Assembly (NCBI RefSeq): GCF_907164915.1
Contig: NC_061862.1
Span: 125,621,641-125,685,640, forward strand
Length of the DNA: 64,000 nt
From: Impatiens glandulifera
Lineage: Eukaryota; Streptophyta; Magnoliopsida; Ericales; Balsaminaceae
Direction of reading: 5' to 3'
Shown piece by piece: positions 1-10,765 of this stretch. A program made the translations under genes and the position numbers. Below the pieces are notes generated by a model. That model saw only the letters and a program-made list of their open reading frames with translations, made no database searches and was not told the DNA's origin. Each line of letters begins with the position of its first letter. Positions within the stretch are counted from its first letter, which is position 1.

Positions 1-392
1 AACATTTATATATAAATAATATTTTGTTTATATTTTTTATCTGTGAATTTTCAAAAAAAAAGTTAAGTAATGAACATGAAAATGAAGACATGTTTATAGA
101 ATATAAATTTTACACTTTCATGAGAATAAATGTATGGAGATACACAACAATAACAAATATATAATAACATATATTTATTTATGGAAAAAACATATGAGTT
201 TCCAACTATACACATGATTCATTATCTAACATAGTTTATGATACATTTTGGGCTTCTCGTAAGATGCCATAAAATTAGAGTATAATACAAGTCATTCATC
301 ATATTGATTTTGTCTCATAAATTTATTCTTAATTATTATATAGATTGTCTTATCTCTCATAATTAATTTATATTTTTTATCTTAAATCATAT

Positions 393-423
<31 letters not shown>

Positions 424-806
424 AAAGTTTGAATATTGGAAGAATAATGATTATTTTTGTATTTAAAAATATGTTATTTTATTCTTAAAAAAGTTACTTA
501 AATAAACTAATTATGTAAGTTCAAATGTTAAAAGTCGGGTTAAGACATCAATTACTTATTCACATTAAAAAAAGGTCTTAAATGGAAGTATATTATAATT
601 TTGAAAATCATGTTAACATTCTAATTATTTTCTGAAAATGTGAAAGATTAATTTTAAGGTACATGTAATGTTTTTTTAAAATTTTTTTAATTGTTTTTTT
701 ATAACTATTTATGTATAAAATAATTGTATAAAATTTATGTCTTATTTATGTCTTATTTATCTTAATTTTATAACTATAACCGTGCAACGCAGGGTATCTT
801 ACCTAG
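1..806 (+). mobile_element. 3' end of a non-autonomous Helitron-like element
   Basis: An AT-rich stretch ends in CTAG followed by T at 803-807. A GC-richer, imperfectly palindromic tract (CCGTGCAACGCAGGG) lies a few bases upstream. Helitrons end in CTRR just after a small hairpin and insert between A and T. The 5' end lies outside the window. The same terminus recurs at 49511-49549, where it reads CTAA. No RepHel coding is seen. Confidence 0.5.
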
Positions 807-869
807 TTATATATAATGGTAAGAGAATTTTTTTTAATTAAGAAAGAGAGAGTATAAAGAGGAGAGGAG

Positions 870-1560
870 AGAGAATTGATGACGTCAATTTTTGTGGTGT
901 CTTATTGACTTTAAACATCATTATATTTATATATATATATATATATATATATTTGAGGACCGGAATTAAAATATCAAATAAGCATAAAATATTTCAGAAT
1001 CGCAAAACCCTAATCAAGAAACGCTAATCACAAAATACTAATAAAAAAAGCTTTAAACCCTGACAACAAACAAGCATACAATATATCAGGATCAAAATAT
1101 CAAACAAACATACAATATCGAGATTTTACTTTGGTGACTTGGTGGATGCAGGAATAATCTTTTCTTGAAATGAAGACGAAGAGACATAGGTTTAGAAACT
1201 AATAGAAACGAAAACGTATAGTAGAAATAAGATACTATAAGACTTACCATTTCAAAATTTTAAGCTCAAGAAGAAGGAAGAAGATGCTGAATAAGAATAG
1301 CTAGAATTTTTGACTGAAGAAGAAGACGTCGAACAAGAGGTTTTTCCAGAAAGGTCTGCTCGCGCTTCTTAGACTGCTGCTGAAGATAGACGCCTGCTTG
1401 CGCTTCATTAGACTGCTGCCAAAGATAGACGTCTGCTCGCGCTTCTTCGGACTGCTGCTGAAGATAGATGTCTGCTCGCGCTTCTTCAGACTGTTGCTGA
1501 AGATAAACGTTTACTCACGCTTCTTGAGTTGTACCTACGCATAAAACATTTGCACAACTT
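870..1560 (-). other. Gene-leader-like fragment with minisatellite (5' exon, ATG|GT donor)
   Basis: Read on the minus strand, a GAA/TCTTC-rich leader ends in ATG (1250-1248), directly followed by a consensus donor GTAAG. The following intron-like sequence contains a telo-box type motif (AAACCCTAA on the plus strand near 1007). Upstream of the ATG lies a minisatellite of about 45 bp units, roughly 4-5 copies at 1350-1530, with a GCGCGAGCAGACG core. ATG|GT first exons and telo-boxes are common in plant ribosomal-protein-type genes, so this may be a captured promoter and leader. No downstream coding exon is found. A copy lies at 57540-58210. Confidence 0.4.
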
Positions 1561-2188
1561 GATTTTGTTCACGAACACATCATTAAAAACTATGTCGTAT
1601 TGATAAAACTTACTTTTATTCAGCTAAGTTTGTTTTAATCAATTAACACATTTTTCTTATTTTAATTTAATTAATTATTTAATTAATTTCCCCTTTTTCT
1701 TTTATTTAATTTATTTTAATCGATTTCATTATCATTTTAGAACATCTCTGCCTAAACTAATTTTTATTTATTTATTGATTTGATTTCTCTTCACCCTATA
1801 TTCACACGAACATTTACATTGTAATTATAAAAAAATAAATAAATAAATTTTAATAAAAATAGTTTAATAGCATATAAACTTTCGGATTTTTTTTCAAAAT
1901 TCTTTTATTTTTTTAATTACTTATTATTTTGACTAAAAGCAAATGTAAAAATATGTTTCCAAACTCAACGTTTCCAAATTATTGCAGATCATGTGGACAA
2001 TAATTTTTTAATATTTTTGTATTAGATGATAATAAATATTATTATCTAATTAATTATCATATTTAATACTCTTTACTATTACTAATAAACACAACAAGAC
2101 AATTCACCTGTAAATAGTCTTACTTAAAAATAAAAAATTAAGTTTAATTCTCATTAAAATCATTTTTTTTAATTAATTCATATGGTAG

Positions 2189-2189
<1 letters not shown>

Positions 2190-2258
<69 letters not shown>
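2190..2258. repeat. (AT)n microsatellite
   Basis: A pure AT dinucleotide run of about 69 bp. The matching locus in copy B (58852-58949) is about 98 bp, so this site differs in length between the duplicates. Confidence 0.97.
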
Positions 2259-2261
<3 letters not shown>

Positions 2262-2768
2262 GTCTTCTTAATATCAACTAGAAATGTGTACAATTATTGA
2301 TTGTTTAAGGGCTTGATTGAAATCCATTTTTTGATAAATTCTATGAAGAATCATCTCCATCCCTTGGCGATTCTTCCTGAAGTGCACTCCAAACAATCTC
2401 CAGTGTTTGATTAAATGGGTGCTCGTAGGGATGGATTCATAAATTATAGTTGGGGGGACTTAAATGTTTTCTTTTAATATGTATCAGAATGTGATTTACA
2501 TCAATTATCACACTAGCGGTAGGATTATCTTTAAAATCTTAGAATATGTCTCTTGATATTATGATGTTAATTATTTTAAAATATTATTTATTTATTATAA
2601 AATATTATTTGAACATAAAATAAATAAACACACAATTTGAGAGATAAAAAATACTTTAAAATTATAAAAAAAAAATACTCAAATAACCATATCAAACCAA
2701 TCCTAAAAAATAACTATCATCAAACTAATCATAATCAAACAAACTCTAATAAAATAAAATAAAAAACC

Positions 2769-2801
<33 letters not shown>

Positions 2802-2911
2802 TATAATAATAATGAATACATCTAAAAGACCTTGTTTGATAATAAGTTTTTTTTGAAATTTTTATCAAAAACTCAATTCTTTTTTACATTTTACTTCATA
2901 TATCACATCAT

Positions 2912-3400
2912 CAACTCAGATCTTCTGCTACCGATTGCCGTGTTCCCCTGTGGCGGACCAATCAGATTGCAGCATTATTATTTTAATAATAAATCAATCT
3001 GGGTAGGAGACGGAGGGAGGGAGAATCCGGAATCCGGGTTTCGGCCCGGGTTCACACTAGACGCCGTTAACGGCAGCGCCTGTTAACGCCAGGAAATTAT
3101 ATAATATTCATATGATACCCAAATAACATATCTTCGCTTAGGGCACCGTGTCAGAGGGAAGGGTGAGATGCAATGGGAGCGAAGATCTACACGCCCGTTG
3201 CCCTGACCCTCATGTAAACCCCCCATACCCACCCATGAGAAGACCGCCTTCCGTTCATGAAAATACACTTACACGTCTATGTAAAGACCAAAATGACATG
3301 TATTTTATATTTCCGTTTATTTAATTTAATTTAATTTATTGCAAATCACATGCAGCGATATAATATTCGCTTCAATTAATTCATTCATTTTTTTTCTAGT
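2912..3400. repeat. MULE left terminal inverted repeat
   Basis: About 410 bp at near identity with the reverse complement of 25330-25737, then weaker matching to about 3400 and beyond. It includes a GC-rich block (3006-3090) with the short palindromes GCCGTTAACGGC and CGTTAAC, and a CCAATCAGATTG motif at about 2969. The outer 20 bp differ by one base between the two ends. Confidence 0.93.
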
Positions 3401-4340
3401 AATTTAATATAATTTTTTATTTCATTTTTTTGGCTTTAAGACCCTAAGGAGCGAAGATATATTTGCTTCATTTAATTTTAATAATTATATTTCCGTTTAT
3501 TAAATATTAATTCAATTAATTAATATTTTTTTTAATTAATTTTAATTAATTTTGTTATTTAATTTTTTTTGCCTCGAGACCCTCTGGAGCGAAGATATAT
3601 TTGCTTCAATTAATTTTAATAAAAACATCATGTAAACCCCCCAACCCACCCATGAGAAGACCGCCTGCCAGCCATGGAAAGACACTTACCCGTGCATGTC
3701 AAGACCAAAATGACATGGATTTTATATTTCCGTTTATTAAATATTAATTTAATTTATTAAAAATCACATGCAGCAACCGAACAAATCTTCGCCTCAATTA
3801 CTTGGCTATTTTTTTTGTTTTTTTTATTTCATTTTTTTTGGCTGGAGACCCTCATGAGCGAAGATATATTTGCTTAAATTAATTTTAATAAAAACCTCAT
3901 GTAAAACCCCCATACCCACCCATGAGAAGACCGCTTGCCTACCATGTAAAGACACTTACCCGTCTATGTAAAGACCAAAATGACATGGATTTTATATTTC
4001 CGTTTATTAAATATTAATTCAATTAATTGAAGATGACATGCAGCAACCGAACAAATCTTCGCCTCAATTACTGGCTAGTTTTTTTCTTGTTTTTTTTATT
4101 TCCGTTTATTAATAAATGTTAATTCAATTAATTTAAAATGACATGCAGCGATATAATATTCGCTTCAATTAATTCATTAAATTTTTTTTTATTTAAATTT
4201 TTTTGCTGGAAGAGAATATTTGTTCGCCTAGACCATGTTCCATGTAAAATGGATTGAATAGTCGCTTCTCGAGAGAACACTTATTCGCCCCTAGTCCCTG
4301 TGTCATGTGACATGGAATGAATAGTCGCTTTTCGAAAGAA
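3400..4340. repeat. MULE left subterminal repeat modules
   Basis: Three degenerate modules (about 3120-3310, 3560-3730, 3840-4000) share the string order CATGTAAACCCCCCA, CCCATGAGAAGACCGC, ACACTTACCCGT and AAAGACCAAAATGACATG. They are separated by AT-rich spacers bearing GCGAAGATATATTTGC-like motifs. The same modules occur inverted at 24770-25450. The end of the block (4200-4345) holds two copies of a roughly 60-bp unit with TAGTCGCTT and TTCGCCCC. No gene. Confidence 0.85.
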
Positions 4341-4364
4341 GACATGTTCGCCCCGGTTACATGA

Positions 4365-4372
4365 ATATATAT
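4365..4372 (+). promoter_or_regulatory. Possible TATA box of the BRCT gene
   Basis: TATATATA lies about 135 bp before the ATG at 4505. It is followed by a CT-rich leader (4413-4440), as is usual for plant 5' UTRs. In an AT-rich genome this is weak evidence; position and leader composition are the only support. Confidence 0.35.
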
Positions 4373-4504
4373 ACCCCCTAATATGATTATTTTATAATCA
4401 TTTCCGCCCGATTCATCTCTCTCTCTCTTCCTGCCTCCTTTCACGGCGATTCGCAACCGGCTAGCCGTCGACCAAACCAGAATCAACATCTTCACGACTA
4501 CACA

Positions 4505-5679
4505 ATGGTACGTACTCCTGAATAGTAACTTTTCATATTTAGGATTATGGGACTACTAAACTAGATTCTATTATGTGATGTTGTTGTCTCGTTAATCTTT
4601 AGGAAACCCTACTCTCCAAATGTCACCTTCAATGTAAATCCATCGGATTTAGGAAAACTTACCTAGTGTTAGATTTTGGGATATTATTTCCATGAAACCC
4701 TGGTACATACTAACAAAGACCGTTTTTTTTTCATGCACGTGCAGGCAACCGCCACAGCATCTGTCCAAAACTTTGGCAAAGATTGGATTTTATGCCCAAA
4801 TCAATTAACAAGTGAAGAGATAGTACTATTCTTGACATATCTCCCTTTTTTCCCATATTGTTTAAGTTTTCATCCTGTTTATCTGAAATATTTATGATTG
4901 TTCTTAAACAGCACTTGATGCAACAATATGCTAACACATGTGGTGCCACGGTGACAATGAGGTGGCGAGACAATGTGACCCACGTCATAGCATCCACCGA
5001 TTCTAATGGTGGATGCGGTCGCACTATCAATGTATTGAAGGCAATATTGAACGGGAGTTGGGTCATTACCATTGATTGTGAGACTCTGTTATTCTCAACC
5101 CTTTACTCTTAACTGAATATTCATTTTCACATATATGAAACTAAAAACACCTATTGCTTTTGTATAGGGATAAAATCATCAATCAGATTGAACTGTTACG
5201 TGGACGAGGAACCATACGAGGTGCAGCGAGATAATCATGGGACTGTGGGCGGTCCAAGAGCTGGAAGAATGGGTTATTTGAACAATGTAAGTTTTGTCTT
5301 ATTCCTACTACTCCTCCATATGATATTCAATTCTCCATGATTACTAAAAATGTTTTGTATTTTCTTTCAGCTGCCGAAACTGTTCGATAGTTACACCTTC
5401 ATATTTGCAGGGGAATTCATCCCGGCTTACAAACTGGATCTTATGGGGTTTGTAATTGCTGGAGGAGGTACAACTAAAGAAATGGAGAATCCGTTTGTCG
5501 AGCCCGAGGACGACAAAACTATAGTTGTATTCGACAAGTCTCGGCACGATGTTAATGAACTTGTTTGGGTATTTGAGGCAGAGAATCCTTTGAAGACATA
5601 TTTGGATGTGTTTGGTGTTCCTCACACAAGCTTGCTAGAATCCATTGTTGCTTGTGATTTGCAGCCTTTGTTGTTGTAA
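4505..5679 (+). CDS. Double-BRCT protein, BRCA1/BARD1 C-terminus type, captured by the MULE
   Basis: Five exons with good GT-AG junctions: 4505-4507 (ATG only), 4745-4822, 4912-5077, 5168-5286 and 5371-5679. They give one open frame of 224 residues. Residues about 10-100 form a first BRCT repeat (GKDWILCPNQLTSEE, then CGATVT, NVTHVIAST, TINVLKAILNGSWVITIDW). A linker with EEPYEV and GGPRAGR follows, then a second repeat (LPKLFDSYTFIFAGEF, GFVIAGGG) ending in SIVACDLQPL. Plant BRCA1/BARD1 proteins end in this layout; their BRCT pair binds phosphopeptides in DNA-damage and chromatin signalling. The RING and PHD parts of full-length BARD1 are missing, so this is a C-terminal fragment given its own start. 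The frame is uninterrupted, suggesting recent capture or constraint. Expression cannot be judged. Confidence 0.85.
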
Positions 5680-6061
5680 TTGACATGTGTTGGTTGAATT
5701 TGTTACCGAATATTTGAATATTCTTTCTAAAACAATTGTCAAAATAATAATGTGAAGAAATTTCCGCTTACTGATTGATTGATTGATTTATTAATATTAA
5801 TTCATAATAATTTTAGTCATTTAATTATTAAAATGAAATAATTTTTTTAACAAGTCACCTCACCGCCACCTAACACCTGCCACCTTTTCATTAAATGCTG
5901 CATGCAACAAGCCATGCTGCTAAGCTAGACAAAGTTTGTACTGTTCTCTCTCTCACCTGTACGACCATTTCTTCACCGGAGTGATACTCCATTGTCTACC
6001 ATCGACCTCTCCTTCGCCGGAGACTGCATTATAATATCAATCCATCTTCCTAAATTAGAAA

Positions 6062-7112
6062 ATGGTATGTTTTTGAATGTCATCTATACCTTCTTTACTT
6101 TTCATCCCAACCTTTTTTATGTTTTTCGAATACTCGACATGAAATGTTCTGTTCTGGTTGATTATCAGGAAGGAACACATATGAGCGAGAATGATATGAA
6201 CGAGAATGATATTATTGATTTAAGGTTACATGGTTTAACTTCTCTAATTTTTTTCGTTCATATGTAAGCGAAGATCTCTTCACTAACAGTTTTGTTGATA
6301 ATAAGTTTTAAAGTGAAACTATATTCGCCTAATATTACAATGTTATTAATGTTGAAGTGAAGCTCTATTCGCTTATATTGTTTTCATTTTACAATAATCT
6401 ACAAGTTCTGGTTAGTTGAACCTTTATTTTCCACGTGTTCAAATTGAACAGCGAATCTGCTACTTGTCGTCGTCAATTGAATTTCGATGGAAACGGCCAA
6501 CCTTTGGAGGACATCGAAGCCAACTTAATTCCACTTTTAGGTAGGGAATTTGAGAGTGAAGAAGAAGGCTACGTATTCTACTTAGCATACGCTAAAATAA
6601 TAGGATTTGGTATAAGGCACAGTTCAAAACATGTAGACAACGAGGGTAAAATACTCGATAGAGTTTTTTGTTGTAGTGCACAGGGTGAACGGGGAAAGGA
6701 CAAACGTGATGTCTATGTGAAACGTAGACGTTCTGTGACGAGGTTCTGTTGTGAAGCGAAATTGAGGATAAAGAGGGCAGACAATAGAAAGTTCCAAGTG
6801 GTAAATTTTATTAGTGATCATAGTCATCCTCTTGCAAGTCCAAAGAAAACTCACCTGTATAGATGCCATAGGAATATTTCTGCAGTTGCAGGCTTACATA
6901 TCGAGATGGCCACTAACGTGGGAATTCCTCCTAAGTCATCACATGCTCTAATGTCTAAACAAATCGGTGGAAGGGAGAATCTAGGTTTTCTTCCTGAGGA
7001 TTACAAAAATTACCTGCGCACGAAAAGAACCAGAGAGTGTAATTTTGGGGAAACAGGGGGTGTATTAGAGTATTTGCAGATAAAACAATCCAATGATCCT
7101 AGTTTATATTAG
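6062..7112 (+). CDS. Truncated FAR1/FHY3-family protein (FAR1 DNA-binding domain only)
   Basis: Three exons: 6062-6064 (ATG only), 6169-6224 and 6452-7112. Junctions are clean and the frame is open, about 239 residues. Residues about 45-140 match the FAR1 domain, a WRKY-GCM1 type zinc-binding fold: FESEEEGYVFYLAYAKIIGFGIR, a CCSAQG stretch, RFCCEAKLRI and the histidine pair in DHSHPL. The protein ends just after GGVLEYLQIKQSNDPSLY, where FAR1/FRS proteins normally run on into the MULE transposase domain and SWIM finger. It therefore keeps DNA binding but lacks the transposase. FAR1/FHY3 are domesticated MULE transposases, so this could be a decayed transposase relative or a captured host gene. 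It sits 380 bp after the BRCT gene, same strand, and uses the same ATG-only first coding exon. Confidence 0.8.
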
Positions 7113-7447
7113 AGTATCTTTTCCAAACCGCCATACTTTTCAGCAAGAACGGGGTCTACGTCGTTCATATATTGTTGAATGTAGTCATCCTGATACATCA
7201 TTAAAAACAACATGATGTACTGTATTTTAGTGCTACTAGAATTCCAAAATTGAACTATTTTAAATTTTAATTGTAGTGTCATACCAAGATTTGTGCATTC
7301 TTATATCTTCTTTCGAAGGGCGATTGCATAGGTGACTGCCGGTTGTCAATTACTTGAAATTGCCTTTGTATGAAGTTATAGCAAACCAAGTAGAAATGTC
7401 TGTCATCAATGATTGGGAAAAACAACTGTGGATAGAATTAAAAAAAA
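7113..7447. other. Noncoding spacer between FAR1-type gene and Ulp1 pseudogene
   Basis: No supported gene. It probably holds the convergent 3' ends of the two neighbours. The Ulp1 catalytic core expected downstream of 7448 on the minus strand is not recognisable here. Confidence 0.5.
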
Positions 7448-10400
7448 TTAGATTTGAACTGAGTTGTACATGCTATTATAAGGTACCACAGCCAGAGATG
7501 TACTTACGAGGTCCACTTCGAAGAGGTCCCTTTTCGAAATTTGGAAATCCCGACCTTCTCGACAGAACCTTTCATTGAATTTGTCTCGGGTAGTTATCCC
7601 ACCTTCACGAAAAATCTGTTTACAGCAGTCTTTAGTCTCACAAGAATAACATAATCGATGAATAACAGTGCTAGTACAACTTACGGTGAGCACGGTTGTG
7701 TAGAAAATCTTCTTGTAACGACGTTTTACATTTTTCCTAGAAAGGTCGTGCAAAATGTATGACCAAACGTCAATAATCATACTGTCTACCCAGGTTTGAT
7801 CAGCCATTGTAAGCATGTCCCCGCGCGTCACGTGTAGACATAGGTTATCCGCAATAAATAACATTTCACTACATGAAAACAACAAAACATGTTTCAGAAT
7901 GGTGTACAAATCATATTTTTTATGAATAATTAAGCATTTGCAGGAAACATTACCTTGGATCAAGTCCTGTAGCAAATATGAAACCCACAAAAATCTTCTG
8001 AATGTTTGTCATTTGTGTTACATCCCTAAACATTTTATTGAAATATGGGGTTTTCAAAGCTAGAGGCAATTCCAATGCTTTAAGCCATTCTTTCATTTGC
8101 ATGTTTGGACGAGAAGAGCCAGTTTGAAGTGGCGGTAGTAGACTGAAGATGCCTTCTTCCGGTTCATTCTTTACTATCTCCAAAGAAGAGGCAGTTTGAA
8201 GTTGCGGTGGTAGACTGGAGATGCATTCTTCAGGTTCATTTTTTACTATCGCCAAAGAAGGGGAGTTGTTGTTGGTTTCGGTTTTGATGACATCGGTTAA
8301 CCAATCCGTTTTCAAATTTCGGGGGGCTTTTCTGCAGACATTTAAGGCCTTTGACGGTCCTGCTTCCTCTGTTTTTGGGATAATTTGGGTAGGAGGCAAG
8401 GCTGGGGTGGTTGGAGTGCTGGTGTTCGTGTTGGTTTCTGTTTTGGGAGTAATGGGGTTGGCTTTGGGTTTGACTTGTGCCATTTGAGGGGCTGGGGTTT
8501 TGAGTGGAGGAATGGGGTTGGCTTTGGCTTGTGCCATTAGAGGGGTTGGGGTTTTGAGTGGAGGAATTGGGTTGGCTTTGGCTAGTGCCATTGGAGGGGT
8601 TGGGGTTTTGAGTGGAGGAATTAGGTTGGCTTTGGCTAGTGCCATTGGAGGGGTTGGGGTTTTGAGTGGAGGAATGGGGTTGGCTTTGGCTTTAGCCATT
8701 GGAGGGGTTGGGGTTTTGAGTGGAGGAATTGGGTTGGCTTTGCCTAGTGCCATTGGAGGGGTTGGGGCTGTGGTTTTGGTTTCTGTTTTGAGTGGAATGG
8801 GGTTCTTGTGGGATTGGGCCGTTGGTGTGAGGGTGGTTTGTGTGTTGTCTTGGGTGTTTAGAGGAAGGATGTTGGATTTGGCTTGGTTGTCGGCGTTGAT
8901 ATTTTTTTGGATGTTGGGAGAAAGGGTGCTCTTGTTGGATGGGGCCGTTGGTGGGGGGTTGGCTTTTGTCTTTGTTTCGGTGGTGGGGGTTAATGTGTTC
9001 TTGTTTGCTGGGGCCGTTGGAGTGGTGTTGGCATGGATTTTGGGAGGAAGGATGTCTGCTTTCGCGTGGGTGGTGGTTTCTGTGTTGGGGTTAGTGCCAC
9101 TTCCTCTAGTCTGCTGATGTTTAGTTTTGTCCAAGCTCTGTTGTAACCCTTCCCTCAGGATTGAATGGGAGTTTAGTACAGTGGCCAATGGCTCAAATGC
9201 AGACTGTACAAGTTCCATTGCGTTTATCTGGTGCATCTCATTCAGATATTTAGCCCCTTGTGCCAATTCGTCTGCAGCGGCCGCAACCTTCCTCAAACAT
9301 GATGCCAGGTTCTATGGAATTGGAGCCTGCTTAGTTTGATTGTCATCTCCAGATTGTGGTTGTGTTGGCTCCACATTTTGTTGAATCGGTGGTTGCTCAT
9401 TCGGAATGGCTATGCGAGCAACTATCCTACCATGTCCAAACCCCCCCTGTGCAGCCTCATACTCAACCCTTTCGTACATCTTCTTCTCGTCCCAGCATCC
9501 TAAAATAGGAAAACTCCTTGAGATCTTACTGTTTACCTTGAACTCAACCACACGGTCCAAGTAGCACAACCGATACATTAGCATAAACAAATACATGTTA
9601 CGTTCAAACTCATGAAAAATTATGAAGGTACAACCTACAGCAAATAGATTTCTACACTCACCAAAAAAAACGTTAACGGTCCATGGAAATAGGATGTCTT
9701 CTTTTCTTTCCACTTATAAACACTGTCGACTAGCCCGTCTAACGTGAACTTGCACCAGTTGTAGTCTTTGATTTTAAATACATTCTGGAGGGATTTCAGT
9801 ACTTTGAATCTGTACATAAAACAGGAGTGACTCAAGCCATTTAAAATGATATTGAAGTTCTAAATGAAATCACAGAATTAATGCTAGGTTCTTTCGGTAT
9901 ACCTGCACTGTGGATTTTGGGATGTCCACAAAAAACTGGATACAACAAACACCACGAAGTTCATCTTGAAGTTACTGTCTCCTTCTGTGTTCTGTAGAAT
10001 TTTCTCAGGCATTTGGTAGGTTGAAGGACCTCCACTGTTCTCGTATCCCCATCTCCTTCTCCATGCCGTGAGATGGTCCTTGTACACCTTGTCGTCCGTG
10101 TGATTTCCTAAACACTCTGCCACTACTAATTCCCCTCTGGGTATGTTCAATACACATTGAACATCCTCTTAATCAATCTGCATCTCCTCTCCACTGTGTA
10201 GGACGATGCTACTCCTTCTGGGATTGAATAGACTCACAATGCACCGTGAGAATTGAAGTGGGCATTTTGATATGCCAAGTGACAAAAGGGAACAAAATCC
10301 TATGTCCCTCACAGCCTGCTTCTGTTCTTCCGATAACCTGTTAATCAGGTGATGAAGTGACGATGGAGAGGTTCTGCTCTTGAAATCAACATCAGGGTCA

Positions 10401-10765
10401 CGAGTCCTTCTTCTTTTCTTCTTAACCTGGTTCTCACTAAGTGCTTCATTAGCCGCGTTGGCCAGAATATCCAGTGGTGTCGTGGGCGTGCCTGATGCCT
10501 CGGGTTTTCTTTTCCTTTGTTGAACACTACATTATCATTAGCAAATTGGATTACTTCCCTAATCCAAATATAGGCAAAGTTGTACATTTTCTAACATTAC
10601 CGTAATTACCTTAGTGTGTTAACTTCCGTCGTGGATTCAGTATATGGAACTATTTGCATATCAGAATCCTGATTCTGAGATGATAGAGTCACATTTAGAT
10701 TCGAACTAACTAAACTAAGAAAACGAAATAGACCCAAGCATGCAACCGTAAACACTTCTTACCAT
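7448..10765 (-). pseudogene. Ulp1/SENP-family gene, first copy, decayed and lacking its catalytic core
   Basis: Minus-strand paralogue of the gene at 20675-24490. Start: ATG-only exon 10765-10763 with donor GTAAGA, then exons 10668-10610 and 10526-9903 in frame. Shared landmarks, in order: SEEQKQAVRDIGF, NFKMNFVVFVVSSFL (compare DFKIDFVVFVVSCFL), FKVLKSLQNV...NWCKFTLDGLVDSV (exon 9809-9662), and SFPILGCWDEKK. A proline/lysine repeat region follows (8470-8770), then a piece matching the lead-in to the Ulp1 domain (about 7990-7448). Damage: an in-frame TAA at 10171-10169, a poor exon junction near 9560-9660, and no visible His/Asp/Cys core. Ulp1 enzymes cut SUMO or related ubiquitin-like tags; this copy could not. 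Confidence 0.72.
8470..8770 (-). repeat. Tandem 63-bp coding repeat (proline/lysine-rich)
   Basis: About five copies of a 63-bp unit, read on the minus strand as 21-residue repeats around TPTPPMALAKANPIPPLK. The period is a multiple of three, so the repeat grew within a reading frame. The second Ulp1 copy has an unrelated acidic repeat (21935-22205) in the same part of the protein. Confidence 0.85.

Larger units (their letters stand above)
1..2911. other. Segmental duplication, copy A, left part
   Basis: This stretch is repeated in direct orientation at about 48738-49549 plus 57475-59590, with small indels and scattered substitutions. Matching landmarks are the CCGTGCAACG tract (780 and 49511), the minisatellite at 1350-1530 (57990-58180), the long AT run (2190-2258 and 58852-58949) and the AAT run (2769-2815 and 59455-59492). 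The window starts inside the segment, so its left edge is not visible. I see no convincing intact gene here. Confidence 0.93.

Noticed and set aside
2832..3268. Small frames across the MULE left end (and mirror frames at 25319-25759)
   Set aside because: They span the TIR boundary and target site, which cannot be an ancestral gene.
4193..4495. Minus-strand frame of 100 residues upstream of the BRCT gene
   Set aside because: It covers the tandem 60-bp subterminal units and the CT-rich leader; repetitive composition explains it.
8500..9117. Plus-strand frame of 205 residues, rich in V, G, L
   Set aside because: It is the antisense of the proline-rich repeat in the first Ulp1 copy; repeat periodicity keeps several frames open. 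No family features.
10345..10587. Minus-strand frame of 80 residues
   Set aside because: Wrong frame of exon 3 of the first Ulp1 copy; the paralogue fixes the correct frame.
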